Source: Staphylococcus canis (GTDB lineage: Bacteria; Bacillota; Bacilli; Staphylococcales; Staphylococcaceae). Taken from it: a stretch of DNA of 32,171 nucleotides. The translations under genes were made by a program, and so were the position numbers. The stretch spans positions 1-32,171 of the forward strand of contig NZ_JABANU010000024.1 in NCBI RefSeq assembly GCF_016238445.1. Direction: 5' to 3'. Below the pieces are notes generated by a model. It did no database searches and was not told the origin of the DNA. It saw only the letters and a list, made by a program, of their open reading frames with translations. How positions within the stretch are numbered: the first letter of the stretch is position 1; every line of letters starts with the position of its first letter. Below, one piece after another: positions 23,404 through 31,548 of the stretch.

Positions 23404-24294
23404 ATGGAAAAAATTAAAAATATTCACCACATTTCAGCAATTGTTGGACATCCACAAGAAAACTTAGAATTCTATAGAGACGTTTTAGGTTTAAAATTAA
23501 TCAAACAAACTGTAAACTTTGACGATCCTGGTGTGTATCACTTATATTTCTCAAACGATGATGTAGAACCAGGTACAGTTATGACGTTCTTCCCTTGGAC
23601 TAACTCAAGACAAGGTCGTGTTGGTTCTGGTCAAGTTGGACGTATCGCTTTCAGAATTCCTAAAGGTTCTGCGGATGCGTGGCTTAAACATTTAGAAAGC
23701 AAAAACATCAAAACAGAAGTAACGGATTTATTCCTTAATAAAACAATCGAATTTGAAGATATTCATGGCTTAGACATCGCATTAGTTGAGTCAGATATCG
23801 AAAAAGATAGTGACGCTATCTTAGGTTTCCATGGTTCAGTATTATTATCTGCAAACCCTGAAGAAACTCGTAAAACTTTAGTAAACGAATTAGGATTAAC
23901 TGAAGTGAAAGATGACCCAGAACACTATCACTTCGAAACAATTGGTGACTTAAAACACCACATCATTATTCCTAAAGAAACATTAGGTCACGGTTTATGG
24001 GGTGTTGGTACAGTACACCACATCGCTTGGTCTACGCCAACTGAAGAAGAACAAAAAGAATGGCAAGATTACATGATGGATAACGGTTACGGTGTGACTG
24101 AAGTGAAAGACCGTAACTACTTCAAAGCGATTTACCTTAAAGAAAAAGGTCATATCATTTTTGAAATCGCAACAGAAGGTCCAGGTTTCATGGTAGACGA
24201 ACCATACGAAGAATTAGGTAAAAACTTAAAATTACCACCACAATATGAAGAGCACAGAGAAAAATTAACTGCTAATCTACCTGAACTTAAATAA
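23404..24294 (+). CDS. Ring-cleaving dioxygenase, VOC superfamily (MhqE/MhqO/CatE-like), copy 1
   Basis: 296 residues, two vicinal-oxygen-chelate domains. Each starts with a metal-ligand His: IHHISAIVGHPQENLEFY and VGTVHHIAWSTPTEEE, with the distal Glu in HIIFEIATEGPGF. These proteins act on hydroquinone or catechol-type compounds and are induced by quinones in Bacillus and Staphylococcus. The ATG at 23404 is preferred because it aligns with homologous starts, although the GAAAGG is 13 nt away; ATG 23392 is only 1 nt from it. It heads an operon with a flavin reductase, mhqD-like esterase and NAD(P)-binding protein, behind a QsrR-type operator. Confidence 0.88.
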   Translation: MEKIKNIHHISAIVGHPQENLEFYRDVLGLKLIKQTVNFDDPGVYHLYFSNDDVEPGTVMTFFPWTNSRQGRVGSGQVGRIAFRIPKGSADAWLKHLESKNIKTEVTDLFLNKTIEFEDIHGLDIALVESDIEKDSDAILGFHGSVLLSANPEETRKTLVNELGLTEVKDDPEHYHFETIGDLKHHIIIPKETLGHGLWGVGTVHHIAWSTPTEEEQKEWQDYMMDNGYGVTEVKDRNYFKAIYLKEKGHIIFEIATEGPGFMVDEPYEELGKNLKLPPQYEEHREKLTANLPELK

Positions 24295-24315
24295 TAAACG
24301 TGCGAGGTGTATGCT

Positions 24316-24927
24316 ATGATTCGCATCAACCCAGATGACCTTACACAAAAAGAGAACTATAAATTACTAATAGGTTCCATTATTCCAAGACCTATCGCGT
24401 TAGTTACAAGCGTGTCTTCAGATGGTGTCCTTAATATTGCGCCATTTAGCTTCTTTAATATCGTTGCATCCGATCCACCGATTATTTCGGTGGCGGTGCA
24501 GCGTAAAGAAGGCGCTGAAAAGGATACTGCTCAAAATATTAAATACAGCAAAGAAGCTGTTGTGCATATTGTGGATGAAGATAACGTAAAAGATGCTAAT
24601 CAAACAGCCGCATTACTAGATCACGATCAAAGTGAACTAGACCGTACAAACTTCCATACACTATCATCCGATACTGTAGCGATCCCAGGACTTGAAGAAA
24701 GTAAAGTACGTTTTGAGTGTGAACTATTCGATGTTCATGTTATTGAGCGTGAAGGACGCCCAGTTGCGGATTTATTATTATTAGAAGTGAAACAGTATCA
24801 CTTTAACGATAAAGTGTATGACAATGGTTACGTTATTAAAGATGAATTAAAAGCAGTCAGTCGATTAGCAGGTAATGATTACGCAAAAATTGGCGACACA
24901 TTTACAATTGAAAGACCACAAAAATAA
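24316..24927 (+). CDS. Flavin reductase-like protein (FMN-binding split barrel)
   Basis: 203 residues, flavin reductase domain: YKLLIGSIIPRPIALVTSVSSDG, LNIAPFSFFNIVASDPPIISVAV, then SKEAVVHIVDEDNV. It binds FMN and probably reduces it with NAD(P)H, or acts on quinones directly. The start ATG 24316 has GCGAGG 8 nt upstream; an in-frame GTG at 24307 overlaps that RBS. It is 21 nt after the dioxygenase and 16 nt before the esterase. It could supply FMNH2 to the LLM monooxygenase at 1466, but co-transcription with the dioxygenase points to quinone chemistry. Confidence 0.85.
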   Translation: MIRINPDDLTQKENYKLLIGSIIPRPIALVTSVSSDGVLNIAPFSFFNIVASDPPIISVAVQRKEGAEKDTAQNIKYSKEAVVHIVDEDNVKDANQTAALLDHDQSELDRTNFHTLSSDTVAIPGLEESKVRFECELFDVHVIEREGRPVADLLLLEVKQYHFNDKVYDNGYVIKDELKAVSRLAGNDYAKIGDTFTIERPQK

Positions 24928-24943
24928 GGGAGTGTATTCGATT

Positions 24944-25531
24944 ATGGAACATATTTTTAAAAAAGGTGAAGCAGGTAAACCTGTATTTGTACTATTACAC
25001 GGTACAGGCGGAGATGAAAAAGACTTATTACCATTAGCAGAAGTATTAGATCCAAGCTATGGCGTATTAAGTGTACGTGGTAACGTATCTGAAAATGGTA
25101 TGAATCGTTTCTTCAAACGTCACGGTGAAGGTAACTACGACGTTGAAGACTTAGAATTCCGTGGTAAAGAATTACTTGATTTCCTTAAAAAAGCAAGTCA
25201 AGACTACGAATTCAACTTAGACGATGCCGTATTAGTTGGTTTCTCTAACGGTTCTAACATCGCAATTAACATGATTTTAAATGAAGAATCTAACTTCAAA
25301 AAAGCATTATTATTTGCACCGTTATACCCAGTTGATTTAGATAATAATAAAGACTTATCTAACTTCACAGCGTTCTTATCTATGGGTAAACAAGACCCAA
25401 TCGTACCTGTATCTGAAAGTGAACGCGTTATTAACATCTTTAAAGAACGTGGAGCTGAAGTTGTTGAAACTTGGGTACACAGCCATGAATTAACTCAAAA
25501 CGCAGTTAATGAAGCACGTAAAGTACTTTAA
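24944..25531 (+). CDS. mhqD: MhqD-like carboxylesterase/phospholipase (alpha/beta hydrolase)
   Basis: 195 residues. Oxyanion-hole HGTGGDEKD (19-27), RGNVSENGMNRFFKR (45-59), nucleophile Ser101 in GFSNG, catalytic Asp151 in KQDPIVPV and His181 or His179 in VHSHELT. It matches the MhqD group induced by quinones. In S. aureus mhqD follows mhqE in the mhqRED operon; here it lies in a separate operon 3 kb away from mhqR. The start at ATG 24944 has AAGGGAG about 10 nt upstream; the longer frame overlaps the previous gene. The physiological ester is not known. Confidence 0.88.
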   Translation: MEHIFKKGEAGKPVFVLLHGTGGDEKDLLPLAEVLDPSYGVLSVRGNVSENGMNRFFKRHGEGNYDVEDLEFRGKELLDFLKKASQDYEFNLDDAVLVGFSNGSNIAINMILNEESNFKKALLFAPLYPVDLDNNKDLSNFTAFLSMGKQDPIVPVSESERVINIFKERGAEVVETWVHSHELTQNAVNEARKVL

Positions 25532-25570
25532 TTTTGATTCACATCTCTAGTTAGAAAGGCGTTGTTAAAT

Positions 25571-26203
25571 ATGAAAATAGGTATTATTGGCGCAACAGGA
25601 AAACAGGGATATTTCTTAACTGAACAGGCCATTACACGTGGTCATGACGTTACTGCGCTCATCCGTAACGCAAGTAAACTCAAATTCGATATTCCTTATA
25701 TCGAAAAAGATATCCTTGATATACAACGTGAAGACATTCAAGACTTTGATGTTGTGATTTGCGCATTTAGAGCACCACAAGGTCATGAAGATTTATATAT
25801 TTCAGTAACAAATCACTTAGCTGATCTTGTCAAAGGTACGTCTATTCGCTTAATGTTTGTTGGCGGTGCAGGTCGCCTATATCTCGACAAAAATAAAACA
25901 AAACGTGTCGTTGATAATAGAGGTATCCCATCAAGCATGCGCCCAACTGTAGAAAATATGGTCAAAGCTTATGAAGCGTTAACACAAACACAAGATGTTA
26001 ATTGGACATATGTGAGCCCATCAGGTAACTTTGACTTTAATGGTCCTGAAACAGGCGAATACCGCATCGGTACAGACTATATTCTAACAAATAATAATGG
26101 CGAATCTTATGTTTCATACAAAGATTACAGTCTTGCATTTCTAGATGAAGTTGAAAAAAATGAACACCCAAATCAAGGTATTATGGTTGTAAGTAACTCA
26201 TAA
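25571..26203 (+). CDS. NAD(P)H-binding atypical SDR (NmrA/YhfK-like)
   Basis: 210 residues. GATGKQG (8-14) is the atypical SDR nucleotide motif (GxxGxxG). DVVICAFRAPQGHED, LMFVGGAGRLYLDKN and WTYVSPSGNFDF follow, as in YhfK/YwnB-type proteins. The usual YxxxK is not evident, so it may be a sensor or quinone reductase-like protein rather than a classical dehydrogenase. The start is ATG 25571 with AAAGGCG upstream; a TTG at 25562 lies too near. It is the last gene of the dioxygenase operon, followed by a terminator. Confidence 0.82.
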   Translation: MKIGIIGATGKQGYFLTEQAITRGHDVTALIRNASKLKFDIPYIEKDILDIQREDIQDFDVVICAFRAPQGHEDLYISVTNHLADLVKGTSIRLMFVGGAGRLYLDKNKTKRVVDNRGIPSSMRPTVENMVKAYEALTQTQDVNWTYVSPSGNFDFNGPETGEYRIGTDYILTNNNGESYVSYKDYSLAFLDEVEKNEHPNQGIMVVSNS

Positions 26204-26207
26204 CACT

Positions 26208-26247
26208 AAACCCCCTATCCCAAGCTTGAGGATAAGGGGTTTTTTTG
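26208..26247 (+). terminator. Terminator of the dioxygenase/esterase operon
   Basis: AACCCCCTATCC pairs with GGATAAGGGGTT (one mismatch), followed by TTTTTT. Confidence 0.9.
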
Positions 26248-26351
26248 TATCTTTATTATTGATACGAAAAGTATATATCAACATTAACGTTAATAAGATC
26301 AATATATGAATTCGCATTGACGCTATCTAGTCATTAAAACTCAGTTAAAAC

Positions 26352-26430
26352 CAAAAAAACACGAGGCTCGGACAATGCATAAAGACACTTCTAAATCGTA
26401 TCTTCATGCACTTTTGTCCGCACCTCGCGG
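26352..26430 (-). terminator. Long inverted-repeat terminator after the GNAT gene
   Basis: CGAGG (26362-26366), CGGACAA (26369-26375) and TGCAT (26376-26380) pair in turn with CCTCG (26423-26427), TTGTCCG (26414-26420) and ATGCA (26406-26410). On the minus strand it ends in GTTTTTTTGG. It resembles a frequent staphylococcal intergenic palindrome. Confidence 0.75.
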
Positions 26431-26467
26431 CTTACATCACTGCTTAGAAAACACGTCGCGACGCTAA

Positions 26468-26746
26468 TTATTGTTCAAATACGTCGTGATACTCTGATGT
26501 TTTTTCTAATACTGATTTTGCGAATGGGCATGTTGCATGAATTGTGATGTTATTTTCTCTTGCGTAGTCAACAGCTGCTTTTACAAGTTGTTTACCAACA
26601 CCTTGTCCTTGTAATGCTGGTCCTACTTCAGTGTGGTCAATAATGATGATGCTGTCACTTACAGGAACGTAAGACATTAATGCATCAAAATTTTGTTCGC
26701 TTTCTCCAACGTAGAATTTGTTGTGTCCATGTTTTACTTCTGCCAT
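26468..26746 (-). CDS. Small GNAT-like N-acetyltransferase (YjdJ/NATD1 type)
   Basis: 92 residues. The acetyl-CoA motif is VGPALQGQGVGKQLVKAAV and the end motif HATCPFAKSVLE holds a conserved Cys found in this small family (Acetyltransf_CG), known to bind CoA. No substrate is established. ATG 26746 with AAGGAGAG upstream; the longer frame to 26767 includes that RBS. It is divergent from mhqR. I recall the same gene next to mhqR in S. aureus, so the pairing is probably ancestral. Confidence 0.85.
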   Translation of the reverse strand: MAEVKHGHNKFYVGESEQNFDALMSYVPVSDSIIIIDHTEVGPALQGQGVGKQLVKAAVDYARENNITIHATCPFAKSVLEKTSEYHDVFEQ

Positions 26747-26840
26747 AAAAAAACTCTCCTTTTCCAATTGGATATATAATACCTCTTACCCTTACTATAA
26801 CAAGTTACGCATCAAAAGTATAAAAATTAAACTCTTTTAT

Positions 26841-26887
26841 TTTACAAGTACGCCACAATGCGTTACAATTATCTCGAATTCGAAATA
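26841..26887 (+). promoter_or_regulatory. mhqR promoter and MhqR operator
   Basis: TTTACA (26841-26846), 17 bp, TACAAT (26864-26869). Directly after it comes TATCTCGAATTCGAAATA (26870-26887), a 9-9 inverted repeat with one mismatch that fits the MhqR operator of Bacillus and Staphylococcus (TATCTCGAA arms). It covers the start of transcription, so it would give autorepression relieved by quinones. A 9/10 match to the QsrR site (GTATA-AAAAT-TAAAC, 26818-26832) lies just upstream. Confidence 0.85.
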
Positions 26888-26911
26888 ATTGAAGGGAGGT
26901 TGTTTTAGCGA

Positions 26912-27340
26912 TTGAATCGGACAGAAACAGCGCTTAAAACATTTATCGGAGTCAAGCGTCTCAATAGCATGCTCGATAAACTCGTGCGCAATGATATCAA
27001 ATCGTACGGTCTCAATGTAACTGAATTTGCAGTGCTTGAATTGCTCTACAATAAAGGCGAGCATACCATTCATGACATTCAAGAACGCATTTTAGTTGCA
27101 AGTAGTAGTACGGCCTATGTCGTCAAAAACTTAGAGCAAAAAGGATTTTTACAAAGAAGGACTTGTGATACAGATAAGCGTGTGAGCTATGCGTCACTGA
27201 CTGACAAAGGTCAGGCGTTGATGCAAGATATCTTTCCGCTTCACGCTCAAACAATCGCATCAGCCTTCGAAACATTGTCAGATGATTCACTTGAACATTT
27301 ACAAAAAAATCTTAAAGCAATTTACAAAGTAGAAGCATAA
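26912..27340 (+). CDS. mhqR: MarR-family quinone-responsive repressor MhqR
   Basis: 142 residues, MarR fold: dimer helices at both ends, winged helix with VASSSTAYVVKNLEQKGFLQRR (recognition helix and wing) and the DKRVSYASLTDKG wing. Very similar to S. aureus MhqR, which represses mhqRED and responds to quinones by ligand binding. The start is TTG 26912, 12 nt after GGGAGG; no nearer in-frame start exists because the TTG at 26900 runs into a stop. A dioxygenase gene follows after 63 nt. Confidence 0.9.
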   Translation: MNRTETALKTFIGVKRLNSMLDKLVRNDIKSYGLNVTEFAVLELLYNKGEHTIHDIQERILVASSSTAYVVKNLEQKGFLQRRTCDTDKRVSYASLTDKGQALMQDIFPLHAQTIASAFETLSDDSLEHLQKNLKAIYKVEA

Positions 27341-27403
27341 TTTTAAGGTTTTTTGGCAATAGTAAGAGTGAGGACAAATTTTTAAACTAAAGGAGTTTTC
27401 TAA

Positions 27404-28366
27404 ATGATAAAATTTCCATTAAAAGGTATTCACCACGTAACAGCAATGACAGATAGTGCAGAACGTAACTATCACTTTTTCACTGACATTTTAGGTATGC
27501 GTCTTGTGAAAAAAACAGTAAACCAAGATGACATTTACACATACCACACATTCTTCGCAGATGACGAAGGTAATGCGGGTACTGATATGACATTCTTTGA
27601 CTTCCCTAATAACCCTAAAGGTCGTCCAGGAACAAACTCAATCAGCCGTCCATCATTCCGTGTACCAAATGACGCTGCAATTGAATACTACAAAAAACGC
27701 TTTGAAGAATTCGATGTAAAACACGAAGAAATCAGCGAATTATTTGGTAAAAAAGTCCTTCGTTTTGAAGAAGAAGATGGTCAAACTTATCAATTAATCT
27801 CTGACGAAAACAACACAGGTGTTGCGCCTGGTATTCCTTGGCAAAATGGCCCAGTGCCAACTGACAAAGCAATCTATGGTTTAGGACCAATTGAAATCAC
27901 AGTAAGTTACTATGAAGATTTCAAAAAAGCATTAATGGATCTTTATGATATGAAACCAATCATTGAAGAAGACGACGTTACATTACTTGAAGTTGGCGAA
28001 GGTGGTAACGGTGGTCAAGTTATTCTTCGTAAAGATGAAGGTACTGAAAGCCGTCCAGGTTACGGTGAAGTCCACCACGTTTCATTCCGTGTAGATGACG
28101 ATGAAGCAATTGAAGATTGGGCTAAACGTTACAACGAAATTGGTCTTGGCAACTCAGGTATCGTAGACCGTTTCTACTTCAAAGCATTATATGCACGTAT
28201 CGGTCATATCTTAATCGAATTATCTACAGATGGTCCTGGTTTCATGCAAGATGAACCATACGAAACAGTAGGTGAATCTTTATCACTTCCACCATTCTTA
28301 GAAGATCGTCGTGAATATATCGAATCTGAAGTACGTCCTTTCGATACAACACGTTCTAACAAATAG
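27404..28366 (+). CDS. mhqE: Ring-cleaving dioxygenase MhqE (VOC superfamily), copy 2
   Basis: 320 residues, two VOC domains. Metal ligands are likely His in LKGIHHVTAMTDS, His in GEVHHVSFRVDDD and Glu in HILIELSTDGPGF. It is longer than and clearly diverged from copy 1 at 23404 (GIHHVTAM against NIHHISAI). It directly follows mhqR, as mhqE does in S. aureus, with AAAGGAG before ATG 27404. It probably cleaves hydroquinone-type rings or their adducts. After it, where mhqD would be expected, only a decayed frame remains (28433-28897). Confidence 0.88.
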   Translation: MIKFPLKGIHHVTAMTDSAERNYHFFTDILGMRLVKKTVNQDDIYTYHTFFADDEGNAGTDMTFFDFPNNPKGRPGTNSISRPSFRVPNDAAIEYYKKRFEEFDVKHEEISELFGKKVLRFEEEDGQTYQLISDENNTGVAPGIPWQNGPVPTDKAIYGLGPIEITVSYYEDFKKALMDLYDMKPIIEEDDVTLLEVGEGGNGGQVILRKDEGTESRPGYGEVHHVSFRVDDDEAIEDWAKRYNEIGLGNSGIVDRFYFKALYARIGHILIELSTDGPGFMQDEPYETVGESLSLPPFLEDRREYIESEVRPFDTTRSNK

Positions 28367-28399
28367 GGGTTAAAATTTAAAACAACACGGGGGTAGTTT

Positions 28400-28423
28400 C
28401 CGCATCACTACACGTTGATGCGG
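28400..28423. repeat. Hairpin after mhqE
   Basis: CCGCATCA (28400-28407) pairs with TGATGCGG (28416-28423), an 8-nt loop. No T run follows, so termination strength is uncertain. Confidence 0.6.
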
Positions 28424-28432
28424 GCTTATCTC

Positions 28433-28897
28433 CGTTTCATTTATGACCTAAAGGGAGCACACAATATTCTATTTATACTATTTTATGGTACAGCAGGAAA
28501 TGAACACGACTCACATCAGAGATATGGACATAAGCACTTAACATACCACTTTTCTATAACATTGAACTATTGAATTCTATTCCACTGAGTTTATATATGT
28601 GAGTGGTATCGACGCGTTGATATCATACAACGCTTGAATTTACCGAATGATGACATGTTATCGCAACACAAGCTTTTATGGGATGTCCACTTTAATATTA
28701 ATGATGTATCTCGTACCGTCATGGGAACTGCAGGTGCTTTTAAGTGTTATAAAAGCACACCCAAGACATATACTCTCATGATTGGCGGATTGATCACATT
28801 GACACTCGCAAATTCAATATGCCACTATTCAGAGTATACTTCCAAAATCTTGTACCACCCGATTGTCAGGAGATTGGAATACTGTGAATCCACATGA
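28433..28897 (+). pseudogene. Decayed alpha/beta-hydrolase gene, possible mhqD relic
   Basis: One reading frame runs from 28433 to 28897 with only two in-frame TGA stops (after LNY and after ILFH). Its start reads FIYDLKGAH then ILFILFYGTAGNEHD, which lines up with VFVLLHGTGGDEKD of the intact MhqD-like protein at 24944. Further on, LMIGGLITLTLANSI aligns without gaps to LVGFSNGSNIAINMI, and KILYHP to KALLFAP, but the nucleophile Ser is gone and the spacing is 19 codons longer. The Asp/His end is missing. Position after mhqR-mhqE is where mhqD lies in S. aureus. The similarity in the middle is poor, so another hydrolase is possible. Confidence 0.4.
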
Positions 28898-28943
28898 TTC
28901 CTAATCTCTCAACATAGATAAAAAATTTGGGAGGTTCCATATT

Positions 28944-29477
28944 ATGATTAAATGGTTACAACACAGTAAAGTGGCTCGTGTACTCTTACTACTACTTCGT
29001 TTATATTTAGGTTTCGGTTGGTTGAAAGCAGGCATCATGAAAATGATAAGCGGTGGTTTTGATGCTGGTGGTTATCTTCAAAACGCTGTTGAAAACCCAG
29101 TCATGTCAGAAGCTGGCGTGCAATATCCAATTTACACTTGGTTTTTAGAAACTATTGTCTTACCAATGACACCACTCATTAATATTTTAGTACCGTTATT
29201 AGAAGTGATTGCTGGACTGTTCTTAATCCTTGGCTTATTCACAACAGTTGGGGCATTTATTGGTCTTGCTTTAAACTTTATGTTTTTATTCGCAGGTACA
29301 ATTTCTGTAAACCCATTGTATGTATTGATTGGCGTACTCATCTTTATGGGTGGCTTTAACAGTGGAAAAATTGGTTTAGATTACTTTATTAAATCACTAT
29401 TAAGCACTAAATTTTTCGCCTTTTTCAACTATCATCCCAAACATTCAACAACTGAACATACAACACACGATATGTAA
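28944..29477 (+). CDS. DoxX-family membrane protein (MhqP-like)
   Basis: 177 residues, four membrane helices (about 10-30, 68-90, 91-112, 115-140), with the DoxX opening RVLLLLLRLYLGFGWLKAGIMKM. The tail is short and His-rich (HPKHSTTEHTTHDM). Related proteins include the small subunit of thiosulfate:quinone oxidoreductase and MhqP of Bacillus, which is under MhqR. GGGAGG precedes ATG 28944. It is separated from mhqE by the decayed frame and has no clear promoter of its own, so it may be read from the mhqR transcript. Ends at a strong terminator. Confidence 0.87.
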   Translation: MIKWLQHSKVARVLLLLLRLYLGFGWLKAGIMKMISGGFDAGGYLQNAVENPVMSEAGVQYPIYTWFLETIVLPMTPLINILVPLLEVIAGLFLILGLFTTVGAFIGLALNFMFLFAGTISVNPLYVLIGVLIFMGGFNSGKIGLDYFIKSLLSTKFFAFFNYHPKHSTTEHTTHDM

Positions 29478-29481
29478 CACA

Positions 29482-29516
29482 AAAACGTACCCAGGGTTTT
29501 GGGTACGTTTTTTTAT
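29482..29516 (+). terminator. Terminator between doxX and lytM
   Basis: AAAACGTACCC (29482-29492) pairs perfectly with GGGTACGTTTT (29501-29511), followed by TTT. Confidence 0.92.
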
Positions 29517-29517
29517 A

Positions 29518-30462
29518 TTATTTAGATGCTAAGTAACCTGTTGGATCAACCGCATAACCGTTACCAATGCCACCTGACATACGTTGGAAATGTAAGTGTG
29601 GCCCTGTAGAGTTTCCTGTGTTACCAGATAAACCGATTTGTTGACCTTCTGTAACTGTATCACCACGGCTCACATTTAATTGACTTAAATGCATATACCA
29701 TTGATAGTTGTTTGTGCCTGCTTCTTGAATTGTAATTTGGTTACCGCCACCATAATTACTCCATCCACTGTCAATTACACGACCGTTTGTGAATGAATAT
29801 ACAGGTGTTCCAACTGGCATACCATAGTCTACACCGTAATGTGCTCCACCACCGTGGTAATGGCCATATGGTTGCCATTGAGGATAGTTATTTAACCAAC
29901 CTGCTGAACCTGTCGCTTGCGTTGATGCAGGTGTAACCGTGCTATCACTAGCTTGTGGTGCATTCATAGCTGGTGCATTTACTGCTCCTCCGTTCATATT
30001 ACCTGTTTGATCTGTGCTATTAGTTGACCAATTGGCAGAAGCATTCGCATTTGTATTATAGTCTGAACCATTATTCACATCATCGTATAATATGATGTCA
30101 TCATTTGGCCCAATATACCCTTGATATCCGTTCGCTTGAATAGACTCATGAGATTGGCTGATTGAATAATCATTATCAGTTGGATAGTATATGTAATGTC
30201 TATAACCACCGTCATCAATATACTCTGTATAATAAGCATGATTTTCGAACATTGAAGGGTCCCAATTGCCATCTAAAGTATGATGACGATTGCCTAAATT
30301 GTCGATTGTAATATATTCTTGTGTTGCTTCTGAATAATGCGTTTCATAAGACGTAATTGTTTGAGATTGTGTTTGCTCTGCAGCGTCTGCTTCACCATGA
30401 ATCGCAAAGCCCGCTGTCACTAAACCTAATGTAGCAATTGTAGCTGTTGTTATTTTTTTCAT
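29518..30462 (-). CDS. lytM: LytM-type glycyl-glycine endopeptidase (peptidase M23)
   Basis: 314 residues. Sec signal peptide ending ADA before AEQ (about residue 27). An N-terminal region with HHTLDGNWDPSMF, as in S. aureus LytM, is followed by a low-complexity Asn/Ala/Thr linker (about 130-185) and the M23 domain (about 190-314). Zinc ligands are His208 and Asp212 (HYGVD) and His291 (HLHF); His258 and His289 are catalytic. It cuts pentaglycine bridges in the wall, and in S. aureus the N-terminal part keeps it latent. No SH3b or LysM domain. ATG 30462 with AGGAGG upstream. A WalR-like box lies about 100 bp upstream. Confidence 0.92.
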   Translation of the reverse strand: MKKITTATIATLGLVTAGFAIHGEADAAEQTQSQTITSYETHYSEATQEYITIDNLGNRHHTLDGNWDPSMFENHAYYTEYIDDGGYRHYIYYPTDNDYSISQSHESIQANGYQGYIGPNDDIILYDDVNNGSDYNTNANASANWSTNSTDQTGNMNGGAVNAPAMNAPQASDSTVTPASTQATGSAGWLNNYPQWQPYGHYHGGGAHYGVDYGMPVGTPVYSFTNGRVIDSGWSNYGGGNQITIQEAGTNNYQWYMHLSQLNVSRGDTVTEGQQIGLSGNTGNSTGPHLHFQRMSGGIGNGYAVDPTGYLASK

Positions 30463-30562
30463 TGTAATTATGTCCTCCTAATTTGTTTAACGCAATTAAC
30501 TTAAGGTTATACTAGCACACCTAAAATAAAAATAGGCGTATGTAAACAATATTCTTCTTTTT

Positions 30563-30579
30563 TGTAATCTATCTGTAAT
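30563..30579 (+). promoter_or_regulatory. WalR-like box upstream of lytM
   Basis: TGTAAT-CTATC-TGTAAT is an exact match to the WalR direct repeat TGTWAH-N5-TGTWAH. It is 101-117 bp before the lytM start, but oriented on the strand opposite lytM. WalKR controls lytM in S. aureus. The orientation leaves open whether it activates lytM. Confidence 0.55.
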
Positions 30580-30651
30580 TTTCGTAAAAACACTTTTATA
30601 TTTTAGCGATAAACCCCGTCATAGCAATCGGTCCAGAGTCTTATAAAAAAT

Positions 30652-30703
30652 TATCACGAATTCGAGCTTTTTCTCTTGATATAATTATTATACCTGTTAT
30701 AAT
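30652..30703 (+). promoter_or_regulatory. azoR promoter with MhqR-like and QsrR-like operators
   Basis: TTGATA (30676-30681), 16 bp, TATAAT (30698-30703), with an extended TG. Within the spacer is ATATA-ATTAT-TATAC (30679-30693), 9/10 to the QsrR site. Immediately upstream lies TATCACGAATTCGAGCTT (30652-30669), 15/18 to the MhqR operator TATCTCGAATTCGAGATA, and similar to the one at mhqR. Confidence 0.7.
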
Positions 30704-30745
30704 GATAATTGTTAATAATACTTGAAGAAAGAAAGGAACTTTAAA

Positions 30746-31372
30746 ATGACTAAATTACTTTATATTACTGCACATCCCCTAGATGAACTTGTATCAGCTT
30801 CAATGGCAGCTGGTAAATCTTTTATCGAATCTTACAAAGAAGCTAACCCATCAGATGAAGTTGTACACATCGACTTATTCAAAGAAGATATTCCTCAAAT
30901 CGATGCTGATGTATTCTCAGGTTGGGGTAAATTACAAAACGGTGAAGAATTAACTGAAGAAGAAAGCCGTAAAGTTAACCGTTTAGGTGAAATCGTTGAC
31001 GAATTCATCAACGCTGACAAATACGTATTCGTATCACCAATGTGGAACTTATCATTCCCTCCAGTACTTAAAGCATATTTCGATGCTGTATCAGTTGCTG
31101 GTAAAACATTCAAATACACTTCAGAAGGCGCAGTTGGTTTATTAACTGACAAAAAAGCACTTCACATCCAAGCTCGTGGTGGTATCTACACTGAAGGACC
31201 TGCTGCTCCATTAGAACATGGTGACAGCTACGTGAAATCTATCTTAGGATTCTACGGTGTACCATCTTACGAAACAGTAATCGTTGAAGGTCACAACGCT
31301 ATGCCTGAAAAAGCTGAAGAAATTAAACAAGCTGCTATCCAAAAAGCTGCTGAAGTTGGTAAACAATTCTAA
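30746..31372 (+). CDS. azoR: FMN-dependent NADH azoreductase/quinone reductase AzoR
   Basis: 208 residues, flavodoxin-like fold. FMN-binding loop [36 protein letters not shown] and the [14 protein letters not shown] loop are AzoR signatures. Two-electron reduction of quinones and azo compounds by NADH avoids semiquinone radicals. ATG 30746 has AAAGGA 8 nt upstream; a TTG at 30722 precedes that RBS. Codon use suggests strong expression. The promoter carries both QsrR-like and MhqR-like sites. It stands alone before a terminator. Confidence 0.92.
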   Translation: MTKLLYITAHPLDELVSASMAAGKSFIESYKEANPSDEVVHIDLFKEDIPQIDADVFSGWGKLQNGEELTEEESRKVNRLGEIVDEFINADKYVFVSPMWNLSFPPVLKAYFDAVSVAGKTFKYTSEGAVGLLTDKKALHIQARGGIYTEGPAAPLEHGDSYVKSILGFYGVPSYETVIVEGHNAMPEKAEEIKQAAIQKAAEVGKQF

Positions 31373-31420
31373 TTTGAATCAAGGTTAATTTCTATTAATC
31401 GATTCACCTTTTCATTAATG

Positions 31421-31476
31421 TGCGTGGAACATGCAATCAAGTCTCTTGTTGCGTTTTCCATGCGCATTATTTTTTT
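31421..31476 (+). terminator. azoR terminator
   Basis: GCGTGGAA (31422-31429) pairs with TTCCATGC (31456-31463), with an inner GCAA/TTGT pairing, followed by ATTATTTTTTT. Confidence 0.75.
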
Positions 31477-31518
31477 GCCCTTTTTAATCATTGCAACTAT
31501 CTAAAGTCAAAATTTGAC

Positions 31519-31548
31519 CTTGACTTTCTTTGACCTTTATTATACAAT
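31519..31548 (+). promoter_or_regulatory. hsp20 promoter with CtsR operator
   Basis: CTTGACT-TTC-TTTGACC (31519-31535) is a CtsR heptad pair, reverse of RGTCAAA-NAN-RGTCAAA. A further TTTGACC is at 31513-31519. TTGACT (31520-31525) is the -35 and TACAAT (31543-31548) the -10 at 17-bp spacing, so CtsR would cover the -35. Confidence 0.85.
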
